Below are positions 43,961-55,361 of a stretch of DNA of 64,000 bases, one piece after another; positions within the stretch are counted from its first letter, which is position 1; each line of letters begins with the position of its first letter. Location: assembly GCF_013409365.1 (NCBI RefSeq), contig NZ_JACCBA010000001.1:5580001-5644000 (forward strand), written 5' to 3'. Under the pieces are notes generated by a model. The model made no database searches. It was given only the letters and a program-made list of their open reading frames with translations, and was not told the DNA's origin. A program made the position numbers and the translations under genes. This DNA is from Actinomadura luteofluorescens (GTDB lineage Bacteria; Actinomycetota; Actinomycetes; Streptosporangiales; Streptosporangiaceae).

Positions 43961-44677
43961 ATGGTGTCCGCCCGGCTCGTCGTCCTCGTCTCCGGCGCGG
44001 GGACCAACCTACAAGCGCTGCTCGACGCGTGCGCGGATCCAGCCTACGGTGCGAAAGTGGTGGCCGTGGGGGCGGACCGCCCCGATATCGGCGGAACCGA
44101 GCGCGCCGAACGGGCGGGATTGCCGACTTTCACCCTCTGCATACCTGATTTCCCGTCCCGGGACGACTGGGACGCGGCGCTCGCCGGGACGGTCGCCGAG
44201 TACGAGCCCGACCTCGTGGTGTCCGCCGGCTTCATGAAGATCCTCGGCCCGCGGTTCCTGGCGCGCTTCGGCGGCCGGACGGTCAACACCCACCCCGCGC
44301 TGCTGCCGTCATTCCCCGGCGCGCACGCCGTACGGGACGCCCTGGCGTACGGGGTGAAGGTCACGGGCTGTACGGTTCACTTCGTCGACGAAGGCGTGGA
44401 CACCGGACCCGTCATCGCCCAGGAGAGCGTCCCCGTGGGCCGGCATGACGACGAGGACTCCCTGCACGAGCGGATCAAGCAGGTGGAGCGCCGGCTCCTC
44501 GTCGACGTCGTCGGACGGCTGGCCCGCGACGGATGGACCGCGAGCGGCAGGCGGGTCTCGATGAAGTGCCGGACCGGCGCGGACGCGCCCGGCGGTGAGG
44601 GCTCCGCCACGGGTTCGTCCGGCAGCGGTTCGTCTGACAGGGGTTCGTCCGAATCAAGAGGGGAGCTCGGCCGGTGA
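43961..44677 (+). CDS. purN: Phosphoribosylglycinamide formyltransferase (PurN)
   Basis: 238 residues. Third step of purine synthesis: it transfers formyl from 10-formyl-THF to [22 protein letters not shown] binds phosphate, the catalytic Asn/His are in [21 protein letters not shown], and the catalytic Asp is in [19 protein letters not shown]. The core ends near residue 203; an extra tail of about 35 residues rich in Gly and Ser is encoded by imperfect GGTTCGTC repeats and is not part of the enzyme fold. The stop overlaps the purH GTG. Confidence 0.95.
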   Translation: MVSARLVVLVSGAGTNLQALLDACADPAYGAKVVAVGADRPDIGGTERAERAGLPTFTLCIPDFPSRDDWDAALAGTVAEYEPDLVVSAGFMKILGPRFLARFGGRTVNTHPALLPSFPGAHAVRDALAYGVKVTGCTVHFVDEGVDTGPVIAQESVPVGRHDDEDSLHERIKQVERRLLVDVVGRLARDGWTASGRRVSMKCRTGADAPGGEGSATGSSGSGSSDRGSSESRGELGR

Positions 44678-46239
44678 GTCGGGTGGCGATTGAGCGCGCG
44701 CTGATCAGTGTGTACGACAAGTCCGGACTGGAGGAGCTGGCCCGCGGCCTGCACGAGGCGGGAGTGGAGATCGTCTCGACCGGGTCGACGGCGGGCCGGA
44801 TCTCGGCCGCCGGGGTCCCGGTGATGAAGGTGGAGAAGCTCACCGGGTTCCCCGAGTGCCTGGACGGACGGGTCAAGACCCTGCACCCGAAGGTGCACGC
44901 GGGCCTGCTCGCCGACCGGCGCAAGGAGGACCACCTCCAGCAGCTCGACGACCTGGCCGTCGAGCCGTTCGACCTCGTCGTCGCGAACCTGTACCCGTTC
45001 GCCGACACGGTGGACTCGGGCGCGGCGCCGGACGAGTGCGTCGAGCAGATCGACATCGGCGGCCCCACGATGGTCCGCGCCGCCGCGAAGAACCACGCGA
45101 GCGTCTCCGTCGTGGTGGACCCCTCCGCCTACGGGACGGTCCTGGACGCCGTGCGGGCCGGCGGGTTCACGCTGGAGGAGCGCCGCCGCCTGGCCGCGCG
45201 GGCGTTCGCGCACACCGCGTCCTACGACGTGGCCGTGGCCTCCTGGTTCGCGGGCGACTACGCGCCCGACGAGACCGCCGCCGAGACGCGGTGGCCCGAC
45301 TTCCTCGGTGCCACGTGGGAGCGCTCGAACACCCTGCGGTACGGCGAGAACCCGCACCAGCGGGCCGCCCTGTACCGCTCGCCGGGCGAGAAGGGCCTGG
45401 CCGGGGCCGAGCAGCTCTACGGCAAGGAGATGTCCTACAACAACTACGTCGACACCGACGCCGCGCGCCGCGCCGCCTACGACTTCACCGAGCCGTGCGT
45501 CGCGATCATCAAGCACGCCAACCCGTGCGGCATCGCGGTCGGCGCCGACATCGCCGAGGCGCACCGCAAGGCGCACGCCTGCGACCCGGTGTCGGCGTAC
45601 GGCGGCGTGATCGCGGCGAACCGGCCGGTCACCGCGGACCTGGCCCGCCAGGTCACCGAGAGCTTCGCCGAGGTGCTGGTCGCCCCGTCCTTCGAGGACG
45701 AGGCCGTGACCGTCCTGAAGGACCGCTTCAAGAACATCCGCCTGCTGGTCTGCCCGGACGCCCCGGCGGGCGGCGCCGAGTACCGTCGCGTCGACGGCGG
45801 CGTGCTGCTGCAGGAAGTGGACCGCGTGGACGCCGGCGGCGACGACCCGTCCGCCTGGGAGCTGAAGACCGGAACCGCCGCGGACGAGGCGACCCTGCGC
45901 GACCTGGCGTTCGCGTGGCGGGCGATCCGCTCGGTGAAGTCCAACGCGATCCTGCTGGCCGCGGACGGCGCCACCGTCGGCGTCGGCATGGGCCAGGTCA
46001 ACCGGGTCGACTCCGCCAAGCTCGCCGTCGCGCGGGCCGGGCAGGAGCGCGCCGCGGCGTCGGTGGGCGCGTCCGACGCGTTCTTCCCGTTCCCGGACGG
46101 CCTGGAGGTGCTGGCCGAGGCGGGCGTCCGCGCGATCGTCGAGCCCGGCGGGTCCGTCAACGACGACAAGGTGATCGCCGCGGCGGAGAAGGCCGGCGTC
46201 ACCCTCTACTTCACCGGCGTCCGGCACTTCTTCCACTAG
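44674..46239 (+). CDS. purH: Bifunctional AICAR formyltransferase / IMP cyclohydrolase (PurH)
   Basis: 521 residues, full length. The N-terminal MGS-like cyclohydrolase domain has [39 protein letters not shown] and a [14 protein letters not shown] motif. The C-terminal AICAR transformylase has [24 protein letters not shown] and ITLYFTG-like ending [13 protein letters not shown]. It carries out the last two steps to IMP using 10-formyl-THF. The GTG start overlaps the purN stop by four bases. Confidence 0.97.
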   Translation: MSRVAIERALISVYDKSGLEELARGLHEAGVEIVSTGSTAGRISAAGVPVMKVEKLTGFPECLDGRVKTLHPKVHAGLLADRRKEDHLQQLDDLAVEPFDLVVANLYPFADTVDSGAAPDECVEQIDIGGPTMVRAAAKNHASVSVVVDPSAYGTVLDAVRAGGFTLEERRRLAARAFAHTASYDVAVASWFAGDYAPDETAAETRWPDFLGATWERSNTLRYGENPHQRAALYRSPGEKGLAGAEQLYGKEMSYNNYVDTDAARRAAYDFTEPCVAIIKHANPCGIAVGADIAEAHRKAHACDPVSAYGGVIAANRPVTADLARQVTESFAEVLVAPSFEDEAVTVLKDRFKNIRLLVCPDAPAGGAEYRRVDGGVLLQEVDRVDAGGDDPSAWELKTGTAADEATLRDLAFAWRAIRSVKSNAILLAADGATVGVGMGQVNRVDSAKLAVARAGQERAAASVGASDAFFPFPDGLEVLAEAGVRAIVEPGGSVNDDKVIAAAEKAGVTLYFTGVRHFFH

Positions 46240-46264
46240 GAGGCCGCGGGCACGCCGTCCTGCC

Positions 46265-46300
46265 GGGCGCGCCGGCGGGGTCCGCCCCGCCGGCGCGCCC
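46265..46300 (+). terminator. Terminator of purNH
   Basis: A perfect 16-bp stem (46265-46280 with 46285-46300) and a 4-base loop TCCG, 25 bases after the purH stop. Confidence 0.82.
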
Positions 46301-46427
46301 GTGTACGGAAAGGATCAGTTCCCGGTCAAGAACGCGTTGACCAGGGAATCCTCCGTCCGCTGCTCCTCTACCGTGAGTCCTGACGAGGGCGGTTCCCGCG
46401 CTGCGGGAGGCACGGCGGGGAGGGGCC

Positions 46428-47054
46428 ATGAGTCTCCAGGTGCTCCCGCTGGCCATCACGATGATGGCCGGGCCCCAGATCATGTCCGCGATCATCCTGG
46501 TGACGACGCCGCGGCCCGTGCGGGCCTCGCTGGCGTTCCTGGCGGGCGTGGCCGTCTCGGCGAGCGCGGGGGTCGCCGTCGCGCGGGGCATCTTCGCGCT
46601 GGTGGGCAGCGGAGTCGACATCGGCAAGCCCTCCGACGACAGCTCGGTGGGAAAGATCGTCCAGTACGTGCTGATCGCGCTGCTGCTGCTGGCCATCCTG
46701 CGCAACTACGTGAAGCGGGCCACGATCGAGCCGCCCAAATGGCTCGGGTCGCTGATGAGCGCCGGACCCGGCCGGGCCTTCAAGACCGGGCTGCTGCTGA
46801 TCATCCTGATGCCCTCCGACCTCCTCGTGATGCTCACCGTGGGCGCCAACCTCGCGCAGCACCACGAGGGCGTGGCGGCGGCGGCCGTCTTCGTCGGCGC
46901 GACGCTGCTGGTCGCGGCGCTGCCGCTGCTCGCCCTGCTGCTGTTCCACCGGCGTGCCGAACGCGCCATGCCCCGCGCGCGGGAGTGGATGACGAACAAC
47001 AGCTGGATGGTCAACATCATCTGCTGCCTGATCTTCATCGCGATCATCCACTGA
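46428..47054 (+). CDS. GAP-family (Sap/LysE-like) membrane protein
   Basis: 208 residues with six hydrophobic segments and a central cytoplasmic loop (RNYVKRATIEPPKWLGSLMSAGPGRAF). The pattern, beginning LPLAITMMAGPQIMSAIILVTTPRP and ending NNSWMVNIICCLIFIAIIH, matches the GPL-addressing/Sap family in actinobacteria, whose mycobacterial members help move surface glycolipids. The substrate here is unknown. GGGGAGGGG lies just before the ATG. Separated from purH by a terminator. Confidence 0.78.
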   Translation: MSLQVLPLAITMMAGPQIMSAIILVTTPRPVRASLAFLAGVAVSASAGVAVARGIFALVGSGVDIGKPSDDSSVGKIVQYVLIALLLLAILRNYVKRATIEPPKWLGSLMSAGPGRAFKTGLLLIILMPSDLLVMLTVGANLAQHHEGVAAAAVFVGATLLVAALPLLALLLFHRRAERAMPRAREWMTNNSWMVNIICCLIFIAIIH

Positions 47055-47214
47055 GGGACGGCCCCGCTCACCCCCGCGCTCTCCGCGATCCATGCTTTCG
47101 TGTCCGGTTTTCCGCCGCGGGACCGCGCATGGCCTTCGCACAGGTAGCCTCGTGGCTGCCGCGCCCCCTGACCCTCCCTTGACCTCGGCGCGGGCGTTCC
47201 GTGGTGGAGGCGGG

Positions 47215-47391
47215 ATGAATCTGCTGATGTCCCTCATGCTCGGCGTCGTCTACCAGGCCGACTTGCTGCTGATGGAGTCCCGGCAGGTGATCGGGCTGAT
47301 CGCCGCCTTCCTTGCCGCGATGCTCGCCGCCCAGCTCGGCTGGCACGGCACCGACCGCCTCATCGGCTGGCGCCAGCGCTCCGAGGACTGA
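47215..47391 (+). CDS. 58-residue small membrane protein
   Basis: Starts MNLLMSLMLGVVYQADLLL with GGAGG 4 bases upstream of the ATG. It has one or two hydrophobic helices (to AAFLAAMLAAQLGW) and ends with a charged tail (RLIGWRQRSED). No known family is recognised. It lies 160 bases after the GAP-family gene and converges on the GNAT gene. Confidence 0.6.
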   Translation: MNLLMSLMLGVVYQADLLLMESRQVIGLIAAFLAAMLAAQLGWHGTDRLIGWRQRSED

Positions 47392-47399
47392 AAGGCCGG

Positions 47400-47993
47400 T
47401 CAGCGCAGTCGCGCGCGCAGGGCGCGTTCGGCGGCGGGCCAGTCGTCGTCCGTCATCGCGTAGGCGGCGGTGTCGCGGATCGAGCCGTCCGCGCGGATCC
47501 GGTGCTTGCGGTGGACGCCCTCGAACGCCGCCCCGAGCCGCTCGATCGCCGCGCGCGACCGCTCGTTGCGGACGTGCGTGTGCCAGCCGACCCTGATCGC
47601 CCCCAGGTCGCCGAACGCGCGGCCCATGAGGAGCAGCTTCGCCTCGGTGTTGAGCCCCGTCCGCTGCCACCGCGACCCGATCCAGGTGTGGCCGATGCAC
47701 AGGCCGCGGTCGGACGGGGAGATCTCGTAGTAGGACGTCGTCCCGGCGACCTCGCCGGTCGCCGCGTCGATCTGGACCCAGGGCAGGCGCAGCCCGCGCT
47801 CGCAGGCCGCCAGCGCCTGGTCGACCTGCGCGCGCATGTCCCCGGCGTTCCGCGGCTGCCGCTGGCTCATCCAGGTCCACAGATCCGGGTCCTTGGACGC
47901 CTCGAACAGGCCCGCCGCGTGCTCGGCGGAAAGCGGCTCCAGCCGCACGTATCGCCCGGTCAGGACGGGCCGCTCGAACCATTCGTCGGTCAT
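47400..47993 (-). CDS. GNAT acetyltransferase
   Basis: 197 residues from the ATG at 47993 (MTDEWFERPVLTGRYVRLEPL); the frame upstream is rejected. RimJ/RimL-like pattern with acetyl-CoA binding region IGHTWIGSRWQRTGLNTEAKLLLMGRAF and the downstream GWHTHVRNERSRAAIERLGAAFEGVHRKHR. The acceptor is unknown. Separated from the divergent folD by its riboswitch region. Confidence 0.9.
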   Translation of the reverse strand: MTDEWFERPVLTGRYVRLEPLSAEHAAGLFEASKDPDLWTWMSQRQPRNAGDMRAQVDQALAACERGLRLPWVQIDAATGEVAGTTSYYEISPSDRGLCIGHTWIGSRWQRTGLNTEAKLLLMGRAFGDLGAIRVGWHTHVRNERSRAAIERLGAAFEGVHRKHRIRADGSIRDTAAYAMTDDDWPAAERALRARLR

Positions 47994-48127
47994 GCGCAGC
48001 ACGCTAGGAGCCAGGGACGGCATCCGGCAGAGCCACTCGGCGTCCTTTTTCGCAAGCCACTCCCGCGTCCGCCCTCCGCGCGAAGCCGCGGAGCCCTCGG
48101 ATCCAGGCGGCCGGTTAGCATGGGGGC

Positions 48128-48211
48128 CTACGCGACTGGCGCGGTCAAGGTGGATCACCACCGGGGAGCGAACGACAGTCCGGACACCGCGCGCCTGGGT
48201 GACCGGGACCC
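48128..48211 (+). ncRNA. ZTP riboswitch (pfl motif) controlling folD
   Basis: The segment has the hallmarks of the pfl RNA: GCGACTGGCG near the 5' end, a pairing region around GGTGGATCACCACC running into the conserved CCGGGGAGCGAAC (48161-48173), then a spacer and the 3' pseudoknot strand CGCGCCTGGGTGACCGGGA. Pfl RNAs bind ZTP/ZMP, which build up when 10-formyl-THF is short, and turn on folD, glyA and purine genes. The gene downstream is folD, the classic target. A hairpin follows as the expression platform. Confidence 0.85.
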
Positions 48212-48240
48212 CTCAGGCCGGGCTCCGCGCCCGGGGCCGG
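48212..48240 (+). promoter_or_regulatory. Expression-platform hairpin of the ZTP riboswitch
   Basis: GGCCGGGC (about 48217-48224) can pair with GCCCGG(G)GCC (about 48229-48238) just before the folD ribosome site CCGGAGGA. It is the likely switch element. Whether it ends transcription or masks translation cannot be decided by eye. Confidence 0.5.
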
Positions 48241-48268
48241 TCCCGGCCGAGATCACCCGGAGGAACGC

Positions 48269-49129
48269 ATGACGGCACAGATTCTGGACGGCAAGGCCAC
48301 GGCCGCCGAGATCCGCTCGAACCTCAAGGTCCGCGTCGAGGCGCTCCGCGAGCGCGGCGTCTCCGTCGGGCTCGGCACCGTCCTGGTCGGCGACGACCCC
48401 GGCAGCCACTCGTACGTGAACATGAAGCACCGCGACTGCGCCGAGGTCGGCATCGAGAGCATCCGCCGCGACCTGCCCGCCACCGCCTCGCAGGACGAGG
48501 TGGAGCGCGCCGTCGCCGAGCTGAACGCCGACCCCGCCTGCACCGGCTACATCGTCCAGCTGCCGCTCCCGAAGGGCCTGGACGAGCAGCGCGTGCTGGA
48601 GCGCATCGACCCGGCCAAGGACGCCGACGGCCTGCACCCGACCAACCTCGGCCGGCTCGTCCTGATGCAGCCGGGCCCGCTGCCGTGCACGCCGAAGGGC
48701 ATCGTCGAGCTGCTGCGCCGGTTCGACGTCCCGCTGAAGGGCGCCGAGGTCACCGTCGTCGGCCGCGGCATCACCGTCGGCCGCTCCCTCGGCCTGCTGC
48801 TGACCCGCCGCAGCGAGAACGCGACCGTCACGCTCTGCCACACCGCCACCCGCGACCTCGCCGAGCACACCCGCAAGGCCGACATCGTCGTGGCCGCGGC
48901 CGGGGTCCCCGGCCTCATCACCGCCGGCATGGTCAAGCCCGGCGCCGCCGTCCTGGACGTGGGGGTGTCCCGCGTGGACGGCAAGCTCGCCGGGGACGTC
49001 GCCGCCGACGTCCGCGACGTCGCCGGCTGGGTCGCGCCCAACCCCGGCGGCGTCGGCCCGATGACCCGCGCCATGCTCCTGTCGAACGTCGTCGAGGCCG
49101 CCGAGCAGGCCACCGGACCGGTGGCCTGA
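48269..49129 (+). CDS. folD: Methylenetetrahydrofolate dehydrogenase/cyclohydrolase (FolD)
   Basis: 286 residues, full length. Interconverts 5,10-methylene-THF and 10-formyl-THF. The catalytic Lys is in [17 protein letters not shown]. The substrate site [32 protein letters not shown] and NADP loop [16 protein letters not shown] are intact, as is the C-terminal [20 protein letters not shown] lies just before the ATG. Controlled by an upstream ZTP riboswitch and followed by a strong terminator. Confidence 0.97.
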   Translation: MTAQILDGKATAAEIRSNLKVRVEALRERGVSVGLGTVLVGDDPGSHSYVNMKHRDCAEVGIESIRRDLPATASQDEVERAVAELNADPACTGYIVQLPLPKGLDEQRVLERIDPAKDADGLHPTNLGRLVLMQPGPLPCTPKGIVELLRRFDVPLKGAEVTVVGRGITVGRSLGLLLTRRSENATVTLCHTATRDLAEHTRKADIVVAAAGVPGLITAGMVKPGAAVLDVGVSRVDGKLAGDVAADVRDVAGWVAPNPGGVGPMTRAMLLSNVVEAAEQATGPVA

Positions 49130-49174
49130 CCGGACGCGGTACCGGCACCGGCACCGACCTCGGACGGGCACGCC

Positions 49175-49212
49175 GCGGGGGCCGCCACCAGCACCCAGGT
49201 GGCGGCCCCCGC
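49175..49212 (+). terminator. Terminator of folD
   Basis: A perfect 15-bp stem (49175-49189 with 49198-49212) with an 8-base loop, 45 bases after the folD stop. Confidence 0.8.
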
Positions 49213-49267
49213 CCGCATGGCCCTGGGCCGCGCCGTCACTTGCGCGGCCGCGTCGGGGGCTGAGCGA

Positions 49268-49301
49268 TCGCCCTCCGGGTTGCGCTGCCGGGGGAGGGCG
49301 A
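49268..49301 (-). terminator. Terminator of the FHA gene
   Basis: TCGCCCTCC (49268-49276) pairs with GGAGGGCGA (49293-49301), and three further pairs (GCG/CGC) lie outside one mismatch. It lies 15 bases beyond the minus-strand FHA gene. Confidence 0.6.
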
Positions 49302-49315
49302 CCGCGGGTCTCACA

Positions 49316-50047
49316 TCAGCTGGCCCTCCGTCCCGCGGCCGTGCTGTGCGCCGGGCGGCCCGGGGCGTGAGCATGGCCGGTCGTGCCCGGCCGGCGCGTC
49401 TCGGTGGTGCCGCGCACCCCGGGGACGCGCCCGTCCATCGGCGGACGGCCCTGCTGGGGCACGTGCACCGGCGGCAGCGGGCGGACGAGGCCCATCGCGA
49501 TGACCTCGTTGGCGAGCCGAGTGCGCCGGTTGGCGCCCTCGGGGATCCGGAACTTCTGGTAGAGGCGCAGCAGGTGCTGCTTGACCGCGGCCTCCGTGAC
49601 GACCAGCTCGCCGGCGATGTCGCGCGCCGTGGCCGGGGCCACGAACGCCTCGTCGGACAGGGCGGGCCGGCACAGCGAGGTCAGCACGTCGACCTCCCGG
49701 CGGGTGAGCTCGGGCGCGACGGCGCGCCGCAGTTCGACGTCCGGGTCGACCTCCTCACGGGGGATGCCCCCCAACCGGCAGCGCGCCGTGCCGAAGCTCA
49801 CGACGTCACCGTCCTCCAGCACACGGCGGGCGATCGGCCGGCCGTTGACGCGCGTCCCGTTGCGGGACAGGCCCATGTCCACCACGTAGACGTACGGGCC
49901 GCGTCGGACGATCTCTGCGTGCAAACGGGACACAGACGGGTCGTCGAGGCGGATGTCCACTCCTCTCCCTCTCCCGACCGTCGTAACGTCGGGGCGCAGC
50001 GGCACCACCAGCCCGCTGTCCTCGATCCGCATGAACGGCCCCTCCAC
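49316..50047 (-). CDS. FHA domain fused to a LuxR-type DNA-binding domain
   Basis: 243 residues from a GTG with GGGAGGA 6 bases upstream. Residues about 10-95 form an FHA domain (VTTVGRGRGVDIRLDDPSVSRLHAEIVRRG ... LSRNGTRVNG), which reads phosphothreonine. Residues about 108-185 look like a LuxR HTH (PELTRREVDVLTSLC ... ATARDIAGELVVTEAAVKQHLLRLYQKFRI). The Pro/Gly-rich tail is likely disordered. It would couple Ser/Thr-kinase signalling to DNA binding. No kinase is adjacent. Two palindromes lie just upstream. Confidence 0.82.
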   Translation of the reverse strand: MEGPFMRIEDSGLVVPLRPDVTTVGRGRGVDIRLDDPSVSRLHAEIVRRGPYVYVVDMGLSRNGTRVNGRPIARRVLEDGDVVSFGTARCRLGGIPREEVDPDVELRRAVAPELTRREVDVLTSLCRPALSDEAFVAPATARDIAGELVVTEAAVKQHLLRLYQKFRIPEGANRRTRLANEVIAMGLVRPLPPVHVPQQGRPPMDGRVPGVRGTTETRRPGTTGHAHAPGRPAHSTAAGRRAS

Positions 50048-50341
50048 GGCAGTCCTCCCAGCTAGTTAGCGACCCCTGTCTGCCGGGTTACCCGGGTGCC
50101 ATGCCGTCACACCCTCCTACTGGCGAGTAGGACCGATGGCGCAGGGGATTGCGGGCTCTCGGCCATCACCTTGGGCACATAGGTCCCATCCGCATTTCGG
50201 CGGCGGGCGACAAGCCGGACTCTTCCCCCGCCGCTCCCCTTGCCTCTCCGTCCCGACCCATTCGCGTCCCCTCGCGGCTCGCTCCCGCCGGCCGGGGGCG
50301 CGATGTCGTGCCGGGGCCCGATTGCCTATACCGTGAGGGCC
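50048..50341. promoter_or_regulatory. 294-base divergent region between the FHA-LuxR gene and DUF3017 gene
   Basis: CCGGGT-T-ACCCGG at 50083-50095 and CCTACT-GGCG-AGTAGG at 50116-50131 are perfect inverted repeats close to the FHA-LuxR start and are good operator candidates, perhaps for autoregulation. TATACC at 50327-50332 lies about 9 bases before the DUF3017 ATG and could be its -10. No gene is supported between them. Confidence 0.5.
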
Positions 50342-50782
50342 ATGAGCACCCAGGTGCACCGGCGCAGGCGCAAGGCGCCGCGTCGGAGGAGCGCCGCCCC
50401 GCACTGGCTCGCGCGGCTGCCGTACCTCCTCGTGCTCAGCGGCGTCGGCGCCGGGCTCGGGCTGTGCGCCTTCAACTACTTCCGCAAGGGCTCGGGCCTG
50501 ATGGCCGCCGCGCTGCTCATCGGCGCGCTCGCCCGGCTGCTGCTGCCCGAGTCGCAGCTCGGCCCGCTCGCCGTCCGGAGCCGGTCGGTCGACTGCTGGA
50601 CGCTCGTCATCCTCGGCGAGATGGTCGCGTTCGTGTCGCTGAGCGTCCCGCCGATGAACAAGACCGGGCTCGTCCTCGCCGGCGCGTTCGGCGTGGTGAT
50701 CGCGCTCACGATGCTGGTGCGCGGTGTGCGGCTGGTCCTCGCCGGGCGCTCGGCCCGGGCCGGTGAGCCGCCGCCCGGCTAG
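50342..50782 (+). CDS. DUF3017 membrane protein
   Basis: 146 residues with a basic N-terminus (VHRRRRKAPRRRSAAPHW) and about three to four hydrophobic helices (LPYLLVLSGVGAGLGLCAF; LMAAALLIGALARLLLP; CWTLVILGEMVAFVSLSV; GLVLAGAFGVVIALTMLV). DUF3017 proteins lie next to folD in many actinomycetes, as here. The function is unknown. No Shine-Dalgarno is evident; a close -10-like TATACC suggests a leaderless or very short leader. Confidence 0.8.
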   Translation: MSTQVHRRRRKAPRRRSAAPHWLARLPYLLVLSGVGAGLGLCAFNYFRKGSGLMAAALLIGALARLLLPESQLGPLAVRSRSVDCWTLVILGEMVAFVSLSVPPMNKTGLVLAGAFGVVIALTMLVRGVRLVLAGRSARAGEPPPG

Positions 50783-50830
50783 GGCGTCGGCGCAGGTCAG
50801 GGCGGAGGCGGTGGGTCCCGGGGCAAGGCC

Positions 50831-50867
50831 AGGTCTAGACCTCATGACCGCCTCGGCTAGCCTAGCC
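50831..50867. promoter_or_regulatory. Two palindromes upstream of icd
   Basis: AGGTCTAGACCT (50831-50842) is a perfect 12-base palindrome and GGCTAG-C-CTAGCC (50855-50867) a perfect 13-base one. Both share a CTAG core and lie 54-90 bases before the icd ATG, the expected place for a promoter and operator. Confidence 0.5.
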
Positions 50868-50920
50868 AGTTGAGCCTTACAAGGACTGCTGGCCAGGTGT
50901 AGGAAAGGGACAGCAACAGC

Positions 50921-53394
<2,474 letters not shown>

Positions 53395-53442
53395 GCCGCA
53401 CCTGCTCCGTACCTGAGCGAGCCCTGAGCGGGCCTGCGTCAC

Positions 53443-53473
53443 GAGCCCCGGACCGTGCCCCGGTCCGGGGCTC
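53443..53473 (+). terminator. Terminator of mdh
   Basis: A perfect 12-bp stem (GAGCCCCGGACC with GGTCCGGGGCTC) around a 7-base loop, 48 bases after the mdh stop. Confidence 0.8.
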
Positions 53474-53579
53474 GTCCGCGTCCGCCCCCGGCGGGCCCAC
53501 TGATCTGCGGACAAAAGATCTGAAGGCGTCGGTATCGGTCGCTAGGGTGTGATCGCTCGAAAAGTGATCGGGGGAGGGC

Positions 53580-55361
53580 GTGCCGGTGGCCGAACAGGCG
53601 TTCCAGGTGGACCTGCGGGGCGTGGTGGATCTGCTGAGCCGCCACCTCTACGCGAGTCCACGTGTCTACCTGCGGGAACTGCTGCAGAACGCGGTGGACG
53701 CGATCACGGCGCGCGGGGCGGGCGGGCGCGTCGAGATCGAGACGGGCGGCGGCGTCCTGCGCGTCCACGACGACGGCGTCGGCCTGACCGAGGACGAGGT
53801 CCACACGCTGCTCGCGACGATCGGCCGGTCGTCCAAGCGGGACGAGCTCGGATTCGCGCGCCACGACTTCCTCGGCCAGTTCGGGATCGGGCTGCTGTCG
53901 GCGTTCCTCGTCGCGGACGAGATCGAGGTCGTGACCCGGTCCGCGCGCGGCGGCGGAGCCGTCCGGTGGACCGGCCGCTCCGAGGGCAGCTACCGGGTCG
54001 AGCCCGGCGAGCGGGACGAGCCGGGCACGACCGTGACGCTGCGGGCGCGGCCGGGCTCGGCGGAGCTGCTGAGCCCGCCGGTCGTCGCCGAGCTGGCCGC
54101 CACCTACGGGTCGCTCCTCCCGGTCGAGCTGGTCGTGGACGGCGTCGCCGTCACCGGCGGCGCGCCGCCGTGGCGGGCGTCCTACCGCGACCCCGCCGAC
54201 CGCAGGCGGGCGCTGGAGCGGTACTGCGAGGAGGTCTGCGGGTTCACCCCGTTCGACGTCGTGGACCTCGACGTGCCGGAGGCCGGGCTGACGGGCGTGG
54301 CGTTCGTCCTGCCCGGGCCGGTGTCGCCGTCCGCGCGCGCCGCGCACCGCGTCTACCTGAAGCGGATGCTGCTGGCCGAGAGCGTCGAGGGACTCCTTCC
54401 CGACTGGGCGTTCTTCGCGCGCTGCGTCGTGGACGCGGGGGAGCTGCGGCCGACAGCGAGCCGCGAGGCCCTGTACGAGGACGAGTTGCTCGAATCGACG
54501 CGGCACGGCCTCGGCGAGGTGCTCCGGCAGTGGCTGGTGAAGCTCGCCGAGACCGATCCGGCGCGGCTGCGGGCGTTCCTGCGGCTGCACCAGCTCGGCG
54601 TCAAGGCGATGGCCCTGCACGACGACGACATGCTGCGGATCGTCGACCGGTGGCTGGAGTACGAGACGTCCTCCGGGCCGATGACCCTGCACGAGTTCCG
54701 CCGCCGCCACCCGGGCGGCCGGTTCACCTCGGACGTGGACGAGTTCCGGCGGCTCGCGGCGGTCGCGGGCGCCCAGGGCGTGGGCCTGGTCAACGGCGGA
54801 TACGTCCATGACACCGAGATCATCGAGCGGCTGCCGGACCTGGACCCCGATATCCGGCTCGCACGGCTGGACGCGGCGGAGCTGACCACCACGTTCGGCG
54901 TCGTCGACCCGGCGGCGGAGCTGGCGCTGCGGCCGTTCCTGGCGGCGGCGCAGAAGGCGGTGGAGCGGCTCGGCTGCGAGGTCGTCGTCCGCGACTTCGA
55001 CCCCGCGTCGCTGCCCGCGCTGTACCTGACCAGCCGGGACGCGCAGTTCCGCGACGAGCTGGCCCGCGCGCGGGAGGAGGCGGGCGAGCTGTGGGCGGAC
55101 GTGCTCGGCGCGGTCGGCGCCACCACGAGCGCCGACCGTCCCCAGCTGGTGCTGAACCACCGCAACCCGCTGGCGCGGCGCGTCACCTCCCTCGGTGACG
55201 GCGGACCGGTCGAGGCGGCCGTCCAGGCCCTCTACGGGCAGGCGCTGCTGCTCGGCCACCACCCGCTGCGTCCCGTCGACACGGCGGTCCTGAACCGTTC
55301 CTTCATCGGCCTGCTGGAGTGGGCCGTCCACTCCCCGGAGGGCCCTGATGAGCACGGATGA
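53580..55361 (+). CDS. Hsp90-family (HtpG-like) ATPase
   Basis: 593 residues, shorter than E. coli HtpG (624). The GHKL ATPase is intact: catalytic Glu33 and Asn37 in YLRELLQNAVDAI, HDDGVGL at 63-69, FLGQFGIGLLSAFLVAD at 98-113, and the middle-domain Arg in LRPTASREALYEDEL. The C-terminal third is divergent from HtpG and ends PEGPDEHG, with no MEEVD. It is a chaperone-like ATPase, likely specialised rather than general. The next gene overlaps by 14 bases and encodes a TPR protein, suggesting a co-chaperone. A GTG at 53586 is an alternative start. Confidence 0.9.
   Translation: MPVAEQAFQVDLRGVVDLLSRHLYASPRVYLRELLQNAVDAITARGAGGRVEIETGGGVLRVHDDGVGLTEDEVHTLLATIGRSSKRDELGFARHDFLGQFGIGLLSAFLVADEIEVVTRSARGGGAVRWTGRSEGSYRVEPGERDEPGTTVTLRARPGSAELLSPPVVAELAATYGSLLPVELVVDGVAVTGGAPPWRASYRDPADRRRALERYCEEVCGFTPFDVVDLDVPEAGLTGVAFVLPGPVSPSARAAHRVYLKRMLLAESVEGLLPDWAFFARCVVDAGELRPTASREALYEDELLESTRHGLGEVLRQWLVKLAETDPARLRAFLRLHQLGVKAMALHDDDMLRIVDRWLEYETSSGPMTLHEFRRRHPGGRFTSDVDEFRRLAAVAGAQGVGLVNGGYVHDTEIIERLPDLDPDIRLARLDAAELTTTFGVVDPAAELALRPFLAAAQKAVERLGCEVVVRDFDPASLPALYLTSRDAQFRDELARAREEAGELWADVLGAVGATTSADRPQLVLNHRNPLARRVTSLGDGGPVEAAVQALYGQALLLGHHPLRPVDTAVLNRSFIGLLEWAVHSPEGPDEHG

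Noticed and set aside
53580..55361. Canonical housekeeping HtpG
   Set aside because: The divergent C-terminal domain, shorter length and linked TPR gene argue for a specialised paralogue, so I give no htpG symbol.
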